Source: Streptomyces sp. NBC_00554 (GTDB taxonomy: Bacteria; Actinomycetota; Actinomycetes; Streptomycetales; Streptomycetaceae). Taken from it: a DNA stretch of 64,000 bases. This document shows, piece after piece, positions 1-7,516 of this stretch (its first letter is position 1; each line of letters starts with the position of its first letter). The translations under genes and the position numbers were made by a program. Location: contig NZ_CP107799.1 of assembly GCF_041431135.1 (NCBI RefSeq), forward strand, positions 3,596,001 through 3,660,000, written 5' to 3'. Below the pieces are notes generated by a model that saw nothing but the letters and a program-made list of their open reading frames with translations, made no database searches and was not told the DNA's origin.

Positions 1-572
1 AGGTCCACGAGGTCGAGTCCGGCGGCCTCGGCTGCGGCGACGGCGAGGTCCGGGTGGCGGCCGTTCTTGACCTTGTCCGGCTGCGGGCCGAGGAAGTACT
101 CCACGACCTCGACGACACTCGCCGGGCCGACCTGCTGGGAGAAATAGGTGCCTCCGGGGCGCAGGACGCGCGCGACCTCGTCCCAGTAGGTGCGGACGGG
201 GTGACGGCTGACGACCAGGTCGAAGGCCTCGGCCGCGAAGGGCAGCGGCGCGTCCTCCGGGGCGGCGACCACCACGGCGCCGCGCGAGTGGAGGAGGGCG
301 GTGGCCTTGGCGACGTTCGGCGGCCAGCCCTCGGTGGCTGCGGTGAGCTGGGGCAACTTCGGTGCGGAGTCGAGGACTTCACCCCCGCCGGTCTGGATGT
401 CGAGCGCGGCGGACGCGCGTGCGAGCCGCTCCCCCATCGCCCGCGCGTAACCCCACGAGGGCCGCTCCTCGGTGGCCCGGCCCTCGAACCAGGAGAAGTC
501 CCAGCCGTCGACGGACGCGGCCTCGGCTTCGCTGACGAGGGCTTCGAAGGTGCGGTTGCGGATCGCGGTCAT
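1..572 (-). CDS. SAM-dependent methyltransferase (3' end outside window)
   Basis: About 190 N-terminal residues are visible and the C-terminus lies beyond the window edge. A glycine-rich class I methyltransferase motif I (DIQTGGGE, residues 58-65) is followed by an acidic strand end (AAPEDAPLPF) and a post-motif segment ending in RVLRPGGTYF, typical of ubiquinone/menaquinone-type SAM methyltransferases. The ATG at 572 is the first conventional start. The frame stays open upstream for about 30 codons with family-like sequence (EFIRGTVRPLEKIRR), so translation may begin earlier at a non-ATG codon. The methyl acceptor cannot be predicted. It is divergent from the DinB-family gene. Confidence 0.8.
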   Translation of the reverse strand, partial: MTAIRNRTFEALVSEAEAASVDGWDFSWFEGRATEERPSWGYARAMGERLARASAALDIQTGGGEVLDSAPKLPQLTAATEGWPPNVAKATALLHSRGAVVVAAPEDAPLPFAAEAFDLVVSRHPVRTYWDEVARVLRPGGTYFSQQVGPASVVEVVEYFLGPQPDKVKNGRHPDLAVAAAEAAGLDLVD

Positions 573-641
573 GCGGCGGATCTTCTCAAGGGGGCGGACG
601 GTGCCGCGAATGAATTCCGGCGCGTCGCGGTCGCCGTGTGC

Positions 642-649
642 TGTCAGTG
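642..649 (+). promoter_or_regulatory. Isolated TGTCAGTG motif
   Basis: An exact copy of the TGTCAGTG core found again at 675. The hexamer eight bases downstream is TTGTCG, which does not fit TAnnnT. This may be an activator half-site or an inactive copy of the adjacent damage promoter. Confidence 0.4.
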
Positions 650-674
650 GCCCTGCGTTGTCGTGACCCCGCGA

Positions 675-696
675 TGTCAGTGGCCGCTGTTACGTT
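675..696 (+). promoter_or_regulatory. PafBC/RecA-NDp-type DNA-damage promoter
   Basis: TGTCAGTG (675-682), eight bases, then TACGTT (691-696) fits the actinobacterial RecA-independent damage promoter consensus tTGTCRgtg-N8-TAnnnT exactly apart from the first T. The -10 ends six bases before the ATG at 703, so the transcript should be leaderless. Confidence 0.7.
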
Positions 697-702
697 CCGG
701 CC

Positions 703-1215
703 ATGACGACGAATACAGGGGCCGCCCGAACTCCGTACACCGGTGGCGAGAAGGAGAGCCTGCACGCGAGTCTCAACCGGCACAGAGATGCCGTGCTGTG
801 GAAGCTGGAGGGGCTCGACGACGAGCAGGTGCGGCGGGTGATGACGCCGTCGGGCACGAACCTGCTGGGCCTGGTGAAGCATCTCGCGTCCGTCGAGTAC
901 GGCTGGTTCTGCTCGACGTTCGGGCGCGAGGTCGAGCCCTTTTGGTTCGACCCGTACAAGGCGGAGGACATGAGCGCGGGCCAGGGTGAGACGACGGCGC
1001 AGATCGTGGAGTTCTACGGCCGCGCCCGCGCCGCCGCCGACTACACCATCGACGAGCTCTCCCTCGACGACCTCGGCAAGTCCTCGCACGGCACGACCGT
1101 CTCCCTGCGCTGGGTCCTGATCCACATGGTCGAGGAGACGGCACGGCACGCGGGACACATGGACATCGTGCGGGAGTTGATCGACGGTGGGGCGGGGGAT
1201 CACCGGCGGGGCTGA
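703..1215 (+). CDS. DinB-family (DUF664) four-helix-bundle protein
   Basis: A 170-residue protein of the DinB/YfiT-like fold, whose members are often metal-dependent thiol transferases or detoxification enzymes; this substrate is unknown. A conserved helix carries LVKHLASVEYGWF (His60). The last helix has HMVEETARHAGH with His149 and His152, the usual positions of a metal triad. The start is the ATG directly downstream of the damage-type promoter; no ribosome-binding site is visible, as expected of leaderless mRNA. The 3' end overlaps the convergent GNAT gene by 16 bases. Length matches the family. Confidence 0.85.
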   Translation: MTTNTGAARTPYTGGEKESLHASLNRHRDAVLWKLEGLDDEQVRRVMTPSGTNLLGLVKHLASVEYGWFCSTFGREVEPFWFDPYKAEDMSAGQGETTAQIVEFYGRARAAADYTIDELSLDDLGKSSHGTTVSLRWVLIHMVEETARHAGHMDIVRELIDGGAGDHRRG

Positions 1216-1721
1216 CTCCCCTCCTCGTGCAGCTCGTCGGGCTTTTCCAGTACGAGCATGGCGTGTTCGTTCTCGCCGTGGCGGACCGTGCCGGTGTGCT
1301 GGAAGCCGTGCTTCTCCAGGAGGCGTACTGAGGCGGTGTTGCCGGTGAAGGGGTCGGCGTACAAGGGGCGGTTCTTCTCAAGGCGGAGGAAGAGGGTGAG
1401 GGCCTCGGTGGCGATGCCCCGGCCCCAGTACGGGCGGCCGAACCAGTAGCCGATGAAGCGCCGCGGATCCTGTTGACTCTGCCGGCCCGGTTGGTCGTCC
1501 CACCAGGCCACGATGTTGCCGGCCGGTTCGCCCGCGACGGTGACCGTCTGGACGAAGGCGGTGCTGTCGCCGAGGACCTTCGTGACCCAGTGGTTCATGA
1601 AGACCTCCCGTTCCCGGGAGGGGAACCTCGACCGCCGCACCGCCTCCGCGTCCAGCTGCTGCTCGTAGAACAGCTCCAGATCAGCGTCCTGTACGTCCCT
1701 GATTCGCACGTCGTCCCTCAT
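1200..1721 (-). CDS. GNAT family N-acetyltransferase
   Basis: A 173-residue GCN5-related acetyltransferase. The acetyl-CoA loop is visible as GRGIATEAL inside GYWFGRPYWGRGI, followed by the conserved NTASVRLLEKHGF helix of RimJ/RimL-like members, which acetylate protein N-termini, aminoglycosides or amino acids; the acceptor is unknown. A GTG six codons upstream (1739) would also be in frame. The ATG at 1721 is preferred because a -10-like CACACT and an upstream TTGTCAGTG place the transcription start next to it. It may share damage-linked control with the convergent DinB-family gene. Confidence 0.85.
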   Translation of the reverse strand: MRDDVRIRDVQDADLELFYEQQLDAEAVRRSRFPSREREVFMNHWVTKVLGDSTAFVQTVTVAGEPAGNIVAWWDDQPGRQSQQDPRRFIGYWFGRPYWGRGIATEALTLFLRLEKNRPLYADPFTGNTASVRLLEKHGFQHTGTVRHGENEHAMLVLEKPDELHEEGSQPRR

Positions 1722-1729
1722 GCTCAGGA

Positions 1730-1752
1730 AGTGTGGCACCGGGCACTGACAA
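1730..1752 (-). promoter_or_regulatory. PafBC-like promoter of the GNAT gene
   Basis: On the minus strand TTGTCAGTG (1752-1744), eight bases, then CACACT (1735-1730), which keeps the A and T of the -10 consensus but has C in place of the first T. It ends eight bases before the ATG at 1721, again implying a leaderless transcript. Confidence 0.5.
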
Positions 1753-1766
1753 TTCCCGGTCCCTCA

Positions 1767-2639
1767 TCAGGGGACGAGCGGCCGCACTTCCCCTGCCACG
1801 AACCGCAGGAAGCCCTCGGGATCGGGTTCGTCGGCGGTGGGCTGGAGGATCACGGTGTCGGCCCCGGCGTCCGCGAGGCGCTGGACCGCCTTGGCGACCG
1901 CGTCCGCGTCACCGGCGACTCCGTGTTCGGGCACCGGGTCCTCGCCATTGGCCGCGATCTCGGCGCGCAGCCGGGCGGCGGCGTCGGGGCCGGTGGCCGC
2001 ATGTAGGTTGACGACGATCCGGTGGTGGCCGGTCCGGCCCGCCGACTTGCGTCCCTCGTCGATGAGTTGGCGTGCGCGCCGTACCCCCTCGGGTGCGGTG
2101 GCGGCGGTGAGGATGGTGCCGTCGGCGGCCTCGCCGGAGAGCCGGAGCGTACGGGGGCCGGTGGCGCCCGTGAGAACCTCCGGCGCCCGCGTCGGCGGCC
2201 AGTCGAGGGCGACGCCGTCGAGCTTCACATACCGCCCGTCCGTGCTGACCCGCTTCCCGCCCAGCAGCGCGCACAGCGCTTCCAGGTACTCGCGCAGCAA
2301 GGTCACGGGCGACTCGGCCCGCGCCCCGACCTGTCCCATCCAGTCCTGTACGCCGTGGCCGACGCCCAGGATCGCGCGCCCCGGGAACAGGCGGTGCAGC
2401 GTGGCGGTCTCCATCGCGGTGACGGCGACATTGCGCAGTGGCACGGGCAGCAGGCCCACGCCGACCCGCACCCGTTCGGTCCAGGCGAGGGCGGCCGACG
2501 CGGCCGAGATCCCCCCTTCGAGGAAACAGTCCTCCCACAGCCAGAGTTCCTCAAGGCCCGCCTCGTCCGCCACGCGCGCCATGGCACGCAGACGCTCGGG
2601 GGGCAGCTGAGGCCGGAACACAGCACCGAGTCCAGTCAT
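1767..2639 (-). CDS. LLM-class (luciferase-like) flavin/F420-dependent oxidoreductase
   Basis: 290 residues with the TIM-barrel signature of luciferase-like monooxygenases: N-terminal strand (LGAVFRPQLPPE), WLWEDCFLEGG at strand 2, RVRVGVGLLPVPLRN, then FPGRAILGVGHG, and the C-terminal GATGPRTLRLSGEAADG phosphate-binding segment. Actinomycete members often use F420, although this cannot be separated from FMN use by motif alone. The substrate is unknown. The ATG at 2639 follows a short TAAGG-like ribosome-binding site. It lies directly downstream, on the same strand, of the DHFR-like gene with a 40-base gap and may be cotranscribed. Confidence 0.85.
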   Translation of the reverse strand: MTGLGAVFRPQLPPERLRAMARVADEAGLEELWLWEDCFLEGGISAASAALAWTERVRVGVGLLPVPLRNVAVTAMETATLHRLFPGRAILGVGHGVQDWMGQVGARAESPVTLLREYLEALCALLGGKRVSTDGRYVKLDGVALDWPPTRAPEVLTGATGPRTLRLSGEAADGTILTAATAPEGVRRARQLIDEGRKSAGRTGHHRIVVNLHAATGPDAAARLRAEIAANGEDPVPEHGVAGDADAVAKAVQRLADAGADTVILQPTADEPDPEGFLRFVAGEVRPLVP

Positions 2640-2679
2640 GTGGCCTTACTACCTAGGACTGGCTCGGCGGACAACTGCT

Positions 2680-3315
<636 letters not shown>

Positions 3316-3476
3316 GGCGGACCTCACCCGGGTCGTCTCGCTACACAGGGACGTGACCAGTCAACCAGGAGGGCACGGGACCAGCAGGGTGAAACGCCTT
3401 TCGCCTGGGGGCTCGATCGCCTGGGGCTGCTCGCGCTCGGCGATCGCCTCCGGGCGGGCGACGACGTACGGTGCGA

Positions 3477-4577
3477 TCAAGGCGGAAGCGGCCGACCGCC
3501 TTCTGCGTCCGCAGGGGGCGAGGGCGCTGGGCCGGCCGAGAGGCCCGAGCCGACCGCGCCGAAGATGCCTCGGGTGGTGAGGCCGAGGTGGCGGCCACGC
3601 CAGGCAAGCCCGCCGCCCAGGAAGCCGGCCATACCGATCACGGCTGCGTACTGCGCCGGGGCGTTCAGTGCCAGCGCGCCGATCACCAGACCCCCGGCGC
3701 CCATCGTGAGCGCCATGACTCCGACGGCTTCCGCGAGACGCCGGCCGCGGGTCGGGGTGGGGACGGGAAGCGGCTCGGTGGGTAGCGCGGCCGAATCCAG
3801 CAGACCTGTCCAACGGCCCGCTGCCGCGCGCTCCATCACCGTGACCAGCCTCGCGACCAGTGGCGGCAGCGCGTCGTCTCCGTCGCGGAACACGGCGCCG
3901 GCAGCGTCGCGCAAGGCGCCCTGCACCTGGGTGATGTGTTCGGCCAATTCCTTGCGTCGGGGTTCGCTGGCCTGCCAGTGGCCGTACTCCGCGAAGCTGC
4001 CGAGGTCCCGGATCACTGCCTCCACCCGGGCGTCGAGCGACAGGCTGTCTCCCTGTCTTTCCCTGACCTTTCCGCAGGCGAGGATCGCTCTGGCGCAGTC
4101 GCCGTGGATGGACAGCGGGCAATCCTGAGCCGTTATGCGGCTCAGGAACCAGGCCTCGCGGAAACCCCAGGTGAGCCAGGGGATACCCAGGGCGGCAGCC
4201 AGCCGGAGTTCCATGCCGGGGAACGCGAGCACCAGGACCAGCACCGGCAGCGAAGGCACGATCACCGTCCCTACCGGCCAGGACTCGCGTCCCCTGTCGG
4301 CCAGTTCGGCCTCGAACAACCGCCGCTCCAATTCCTCCGGCGGAAAGGGAGGAAGCGCGCCGTTCGCCTCGATCGCCGCGGTCACCTCTCCCACGTCGGC
4401 CGGTTTCGGGCGCTCGGCGACCACGGAACGCGCGATCCTCATAGGCCTCCCGGCGCTCCGCCAAGGAGTCGCTGTAAGCAACCAGGGCTCGTAGAACCTC
4501 ACGCGGAAGGTGAGGACCAGCACGACCTCCGTGAAACAGACGCCCACTGTCTCCGCGAGGTGGCCCCAGTCCGGCAT
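3477..4577 (-). CDS. Hypothetical membrane protein
   Basis: 366 residues, family not recognised. Hydrophobic stretches lie near the N-terminus (VGVCFTEVVLVLTFRV), around residues 103-125 (TVIVPSLPVLVLVLAF) and in two C-terminal helices (GVMALTMGAGGLVIGALAL; QYAAVIGMAGFLGGGLAW). The central 140 residues are charged and probably cytoplasmic. The C-terminus is proline-rich. It lies 7 bases downstream of the OmpA-like gene on the same strand, so it may be the last gene of the Tad-associated operon, or it may be independent. No enzymatic motif was seen. Confidence 0.7.
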   Translation of the reverse strand: MPDWGHLAETVGVCFTEVVLVLTFRVRFYEPWLLTATPWRSAGRPMRIARSVVAERPKPADVGEVTAAIEANGALPPFPPEELERRLFEAELADRGRESWPVGTVIVPSLPVLVLVLAFPGMELRLAAALGIPWLTWGFREAWFLSRITAQDCPLSIHGDCARAILACGKVRERQGDSLSLDARVEAVIRDLGSFAEYGHWQASEPRRKELAEHITQVQGALRDAAGAVFRDGDDALPPLVARLVTVMERAAAGRWTGLLDSAALPTEPLPVPTPTRGRRLAEAVGVMALTMGAGGLVIGALALNAPAQYAAVIGMAGFLGGGLAWRGRHLGLTTRGIFGAVGSGLSAGPAPSPPADAEGGRPLPP

Positions 4578-4584
4578 CCCCGTC

Positions 4585-5241
4585 TCAGCTCTGGGTTCCC
4601 GACGATTCGCCGCTCGACTCCCCCCGCGGGAACGTCACCTCGACGCGGCGGTTCTTTCTGCGGCCCTGTTCCGAGGTGTTGTCGGCGATCGGGTAGTCCT
4701 CGCTGTAGCCGCGGACCTCGAAGGTGACGTCCGTCGAGCCGAGGTAGGAGGCCAGTTGGTCGTGGACCACTTCCGCGCGGTTCTTGGAGAGGGTCAGGCC
4801 GTGGGCGTACGAGCCGAGGTTGTCGGTGAAGCCGAAGACACGGACGGTCGTCGCGTTCGTGGCCTTGATCTCGTCCGCGATCGCCTGGATACGGGAACGG
4901 GCCTCGGGGTTCAGTTTCGAACTGTCCTTGGGGAAGAGGACCTCGGCCTGCAGAGCGAAGGTCACGTCCGAGTTGGTGTCCTCTCGGCGCTCTTCGCCGC
5001 CTAGGTCTTCTACGACTGACTTGATGTCGAGGACCTTGGCGGGGGCGAGCGTCCCGCCATCGGCCAGTTTCAGGCCTGGGCTGTTGGCGTCCACCTCGGG
5101 CGGTGGGGAAGTTGTCACGCTGCCCGGTGGGGCGCTCGGGTCGTCGTCGGCGGCGTATGCCGGAGGGTCGCTCAGGGTAAGGGTCGCCAGCACCGCGAGG
5201 GCCGTGAGCGTGGTCGCCGTGTGGCGGAAGGTGAGGGCCAT
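4585..5241 (-). CDS. OmpA-family peptidoglycan-associated secreted protein
   Basis: 218 residues: a signal peptide (hydrophobic core TTLTALAVLATLTL, cleavage near AYA-AD), an acidic/proline linker, and a C-terminal OmpA domain with the peptidoglycan-binding signature (RVFGFTDNLGSYAHGLTLSKNRAEVV and GYSEDYPIADNTSEQGRRKNRRVEV). In a monoderm such a domain probably anchors a surface structure to peptidoglycan. The ATG at 5241 starts two bases after the stop of the lipoprotein gene, so the two are translationally coupled. Position at the end of the Tad pilus operon suggests a role in seating the pilus in the wall (inference). A long in-frame extension upstream overlaps the lipoprotein gene and was rejected. 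Confidence 0.85.
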   Translation of the reverse strand: MALTFRHTATTLTALAVLATLTLSDPPAYAADDDPSAPPGSVTTSPPPEVDANSPGLKLADGGTLAPAKVLDIKSVVEDLGGEERREDTNSDVTFALQAEVLFPKDSSKLNPEARSRIQAIADEIKATNATTVRVFGFTDNLGSYAHGLTLSKNRAEVVHDQLASYLGSTDVTFEVRGYSEDYPIADNTSEQGRRKNRRVEVTFPRGESSGESSGTQS

Positions 5242-5243
5242 GG

Positions 5244-5834
5244 CTACTCGCCCTCGGTGAGTTCGATCGAGGCGGGGGGCATGGCGCCTACTTGGAAGCT
5301 GACCTTGGTGGTGTCGGTGGGTGGGGCTGGGAATTGGGCAAACCACTGGGTGCTCTCGCCCTGGCTCAAGCCACCGGTAAACCTCGTGCACAGGCACCGG
5401 CCCTCGGTGTCACGCAGGACCAGGTACTTCTTCCTGCCTGTCTCATCGACCAGGCTGGCGCCCGCCATGGATCCGCCGTTCTTGGCCAACTCACGCTCGT
5501 CACCTCGCCAGCTGCCCACGGACCAAGCCTTGCCGGTAGCGTTCGTGACTGTGCCCTCGACAGTGACGAAGCCGCCCTCGTCACGCTTCGCGGACGAGAT
5601 CGTAAGAGTCACACCGCCCTCGCCCTTGACCTCAGCAAGGACCGTGTCCGACGGGGGAGCCTGCGACTCCTCCTTCCCGTCATCACTGTTGCTCTGCGCC
5701 GGTGACGACGACGGAGCGCCCTCGGACTTGTCGTCGTCTCCCCCGCCGCAGCCGGCCACCGTGAGGAGCAGCCCAGCCGTGATCGCCACCGCGCTCAGCG
5801 CCCTGCGGCCCTTCATGGTGTGCCGAAAGTCCAT
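5244..5834 (-). CDS. Hypothetical lipoprotein of the Tad operon
   Basis: 196 residues with a lipoprotein signal peptide: basic KGRR, hydrophobic ALSAVAITAGLLLTV, and lipobox VAGC. A Gly/Asp/Ser-rich linker precedes a beta-rich extracellular domain with one Cys-x-Cys pair (RCLCTRF). No family recognised. The ATG at 5834 has a GAGAGGAAG ribosome-binding site and begins 15 bases after the TadG-like gene. Conserved placement between TadG-like and OmpA-like genes suggests a pilus-associated surface lipoprotein. Confidence 0.8.
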   Translation of the reverse strand: MDFRHTMKGRRALSAVAITAGLLLTVAGCGGGDDDKSEGAPSSSPAQSNSDDGKEESQAPPSDTVLAEVKGEGGVTLTISSAKRDEGGFVTVEGTVTNATGKAWSVGSWRGDERELAKNGGSMAGASLVDETGRKKYLVLRDTEGRCLCTRFTGGLSQGESTQWFAQFPAPPTDTTKVSFQVGAMPPASIELTEGE

Positions 5835-5849
5835 CGGTGCGGCTTCCTC

Positions 5850-6464
5850 TCACTCGGCCAGATACACAGAGAACATCACGGACGCGTCAGGAAGGTCGTC
5901 CGGATCGAAATCTTCGGGGTCGATGTTCACGGTCTCGCCGTCGCAGACCAGTTCCACGGGTTGTGTGGGATCCGCGTTCAGATCGAACTCGCAGCGCGGC
6001 TGGACCACGGCAATGGCATGGGCCTGCGCCTGCATGCCTTCGGTACCGGGGATGATCGAGTCGCCGACCGTGTAGTTGGTCTGTATGTCGACTCGGAAAC
6101 CGGGGTAGCCGCCCACCGCCTGGGGCACGATGGCCTGGACGGTCGAATCATTGGCAGCGGCCAACTCCCCGGCCGCTTCGGCGGTTCCTCCGGCCGGAAG
6201 CTCGGCATCGCCGGTCAGGTCAAGCCAGTCCAGCCAGTCGTCACCCGCACCGATGGCGTCCCCGAGGTCGAGCAACAGCTCGTCCCGCGCGTCCTGCGCC
6301 GCTGCCAACGCCGCAGCGTCCGCCGCGGATTGAGCACCATTACGGGCGGACGCTGCCTGGGCGAACACGAAGAAGGCCAACGCGGCAAAGAGCAGAATCA
6401 CCGTCAGCCAGATGTAGATGGGGAGCGTCTGTCCACCGTCGCTCCCCAGTTGTACTGAGGTCAG
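5850..6464 (-). CDS. TadG-like minor pseudopilin, non-canonical start
   Basis: About 204 residues. The N-terminus carries the actinomycete TadG-like signature GGQTLPIYIW, one transmembrane helix (LTVILLFAALAFFVFAQA) and the helical RNGAQSAADAAALAAAQ repeat; the rest is an acidic extracellular domain. Between the pilin stop codon and the conserved motif there is no in-frame ATG, GTG or TTG. Candidates are CTG at 6464, overlapping the pilin TGA as CTGA, or CTG at 6449. The first is annotated because the overlap would allow translational coupling. It belongs to the pilin-to-OmpA operon. Confidence 0.75.
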   Translation of the reverse strand: MTSVQLGSDGGQTLPIYIWLTVILLFAALAFFVFAQAASARNGAQSAADAAALAAAQDARDELLLDLGDAIGAGDDWLDWLDLTGDAELPAGGTAEAAGELAAANDSTVQAIVPQAVGGYPGFRVDIQTNYTVGDSIIPGTEGMQAQAHAIAVVQPRCEFDLNADPTQPVELVCDGETVNIDPEDFDPDDLPDASVMFSVYLAE

Positions 6465-6664
6465 CCGCCGCCGATGACGTCGTTGACCGCGTTGAGGATC
6501 GCGTCTGAGATCAACCCGTCCAGCCCGAGACCGTCGATCAGCGTGAAGATCCCCGCGATGATGATCATCAGGCCCGCGTACTCCACGAACCCGGCCCCCG
6601 CATCCCGCTCCTTGCCCCGCATTCGGGAGACAACGGTCCGCGTCCACGCCTCGAAGCTGCTCAT
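6461..6664 (-). CDS. Flp/TadE-type class III prepilin (major pilin candidate)
   Basis: 67 residues. A basic leader ends RGKERDAG, followed by AGFVEYAGLMIII: this fits the Flp prepilin cleavage rule G/XXXXEY exactly (Gly23, Glu28, Tyr29) and continues into a single hydrophobic helix. Mature pilin would be about 44 residues, the usual size of Flp pilins. A GGGAGG ribosome-binding site precedes the ATG. It is the first gene after the two-component system, with a 117-base gap that may hold its own promoter. A prepilin peptidase is needed for processing but is not encoded in the window. Confidence 0.88.
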   Translation of the reverse strand: MSSFEAWTRTVVSRMRGKERDAGAGFVEYAGLMIIIAGIFTLIDGLGLDGLISDAILNAVNDVIGGG

Positions 6665-6781
6665 CGTCACTGGCCTCCCACCCGACACCACCACTACCGA
6701 CCCGAGCACCGTACGTGAGAACCCGCCTACTGCGAGTGGGCCCAAGGGCCCAACTTCCCCATACTGCAGTCCGTCTCGGAG

Positions 6782-7516
6782 TCACCGCCTCCACCCCTCC
6801 CGCGCAGTCCCCAGCCAGTGGGCGATCGCTTCGCTCCGCGAAGAACTGTGCAGCTTTGCGAAGATGCGGTTGATGTGGTTCTTGACGGTCTTCTCGCTGA
6901 TGAAGCAGGTGGCGGCGATTTGGCGGTTGCTCATGCCGGATGCGATGAGGTCCATTACCTCCACCTCCCTTGAACTCAGGCCGAAGTCGGGCCGATTGAG
7001 GGTGCGGCGACGAAGGGCCGCCGCGTGCGTGAGTCGAGCCTTTGACGACTGTGCCACAACTGGTTGCAGATGCGAAGAGTTTTTGTTCGGTTCGTAGGAA
7101 ACACCGAGTGAATTCGTGAAAGTCGGCGTGCCGTTCCTCAAGTCGCGTACTGCGGTGATCAGTTCGGCGGCGGTGAACTCTCCGTGGACGAGATAGCCGG
7201 CCGCTCCCCGGAGCAACGCCTCGGCCACGACCTCGGGTTCACGGCTGTACGTCAGCATCATCACCGGGGCGATTCGGGCCAGGTCGGGCAGGGCGGTCAG
7301 GCCGTCGGTGCCGGGCATGCGGACGTCGAGGAGTACGACGTCGGGGGCGTGGCGGGCGGCGGAGGTGAGGGCTTCTTCGCCGTCGGCCGCCGCCGCTACG
7401 ACCTCGATGTCGGGGTGGCCGCCGAGCAGCGCGGTGAGGCCGGCCCGGACGACCGGGTTGTCGTCGGCCACGAGTACGCGGAGGGGTGGCGGGCCGGGAA
7501 GTGCCTGGTCAGGCAT
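6782..7516 (-). CDS. NarL/LuxR-family response regulator of the Tad locus
   Basis: 244 residues: receiver domain with the acidic pocket VADDN, phospho-acceptor Asp64 in LLDVRMPG and the MMLTYS switch region; then a LuxR helix-turn-helix (LSSREVEVMDLIASGMSNRQ, EKTVKNHINRIFAKL). The linker of about 40 residues is longer than usual. The ATG at 7516 overlaps the end of the histidine kinase gene by eight bases, so kinase and regulator are coupled. Its place inside the Tad operon, just before the pilin gene, suggests it controls pilus genes. Confidence 0.92.
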   Translation of the reverse strand: MPDQALPGPPPLRVLVADDNPVVRAGLTALLGGHPDIEVVAAAADGEEALTSAARHAPDVVLLDVRMPGTDGLTALPDLARIAPVMMLTYSREPEVVAEALLRGAAGYLVHGEFTAAELITAVRDLRNGTPTFTNSLGVSYEPNKNSSHLQPVVAQSSKARLTHAAALRRRTLNRPDFGLSSREVEVMDLIASGMSNRQIAATCFISEKTVKNHINRIFAKLHSSSRSEAIAHWLGTAREGWRR

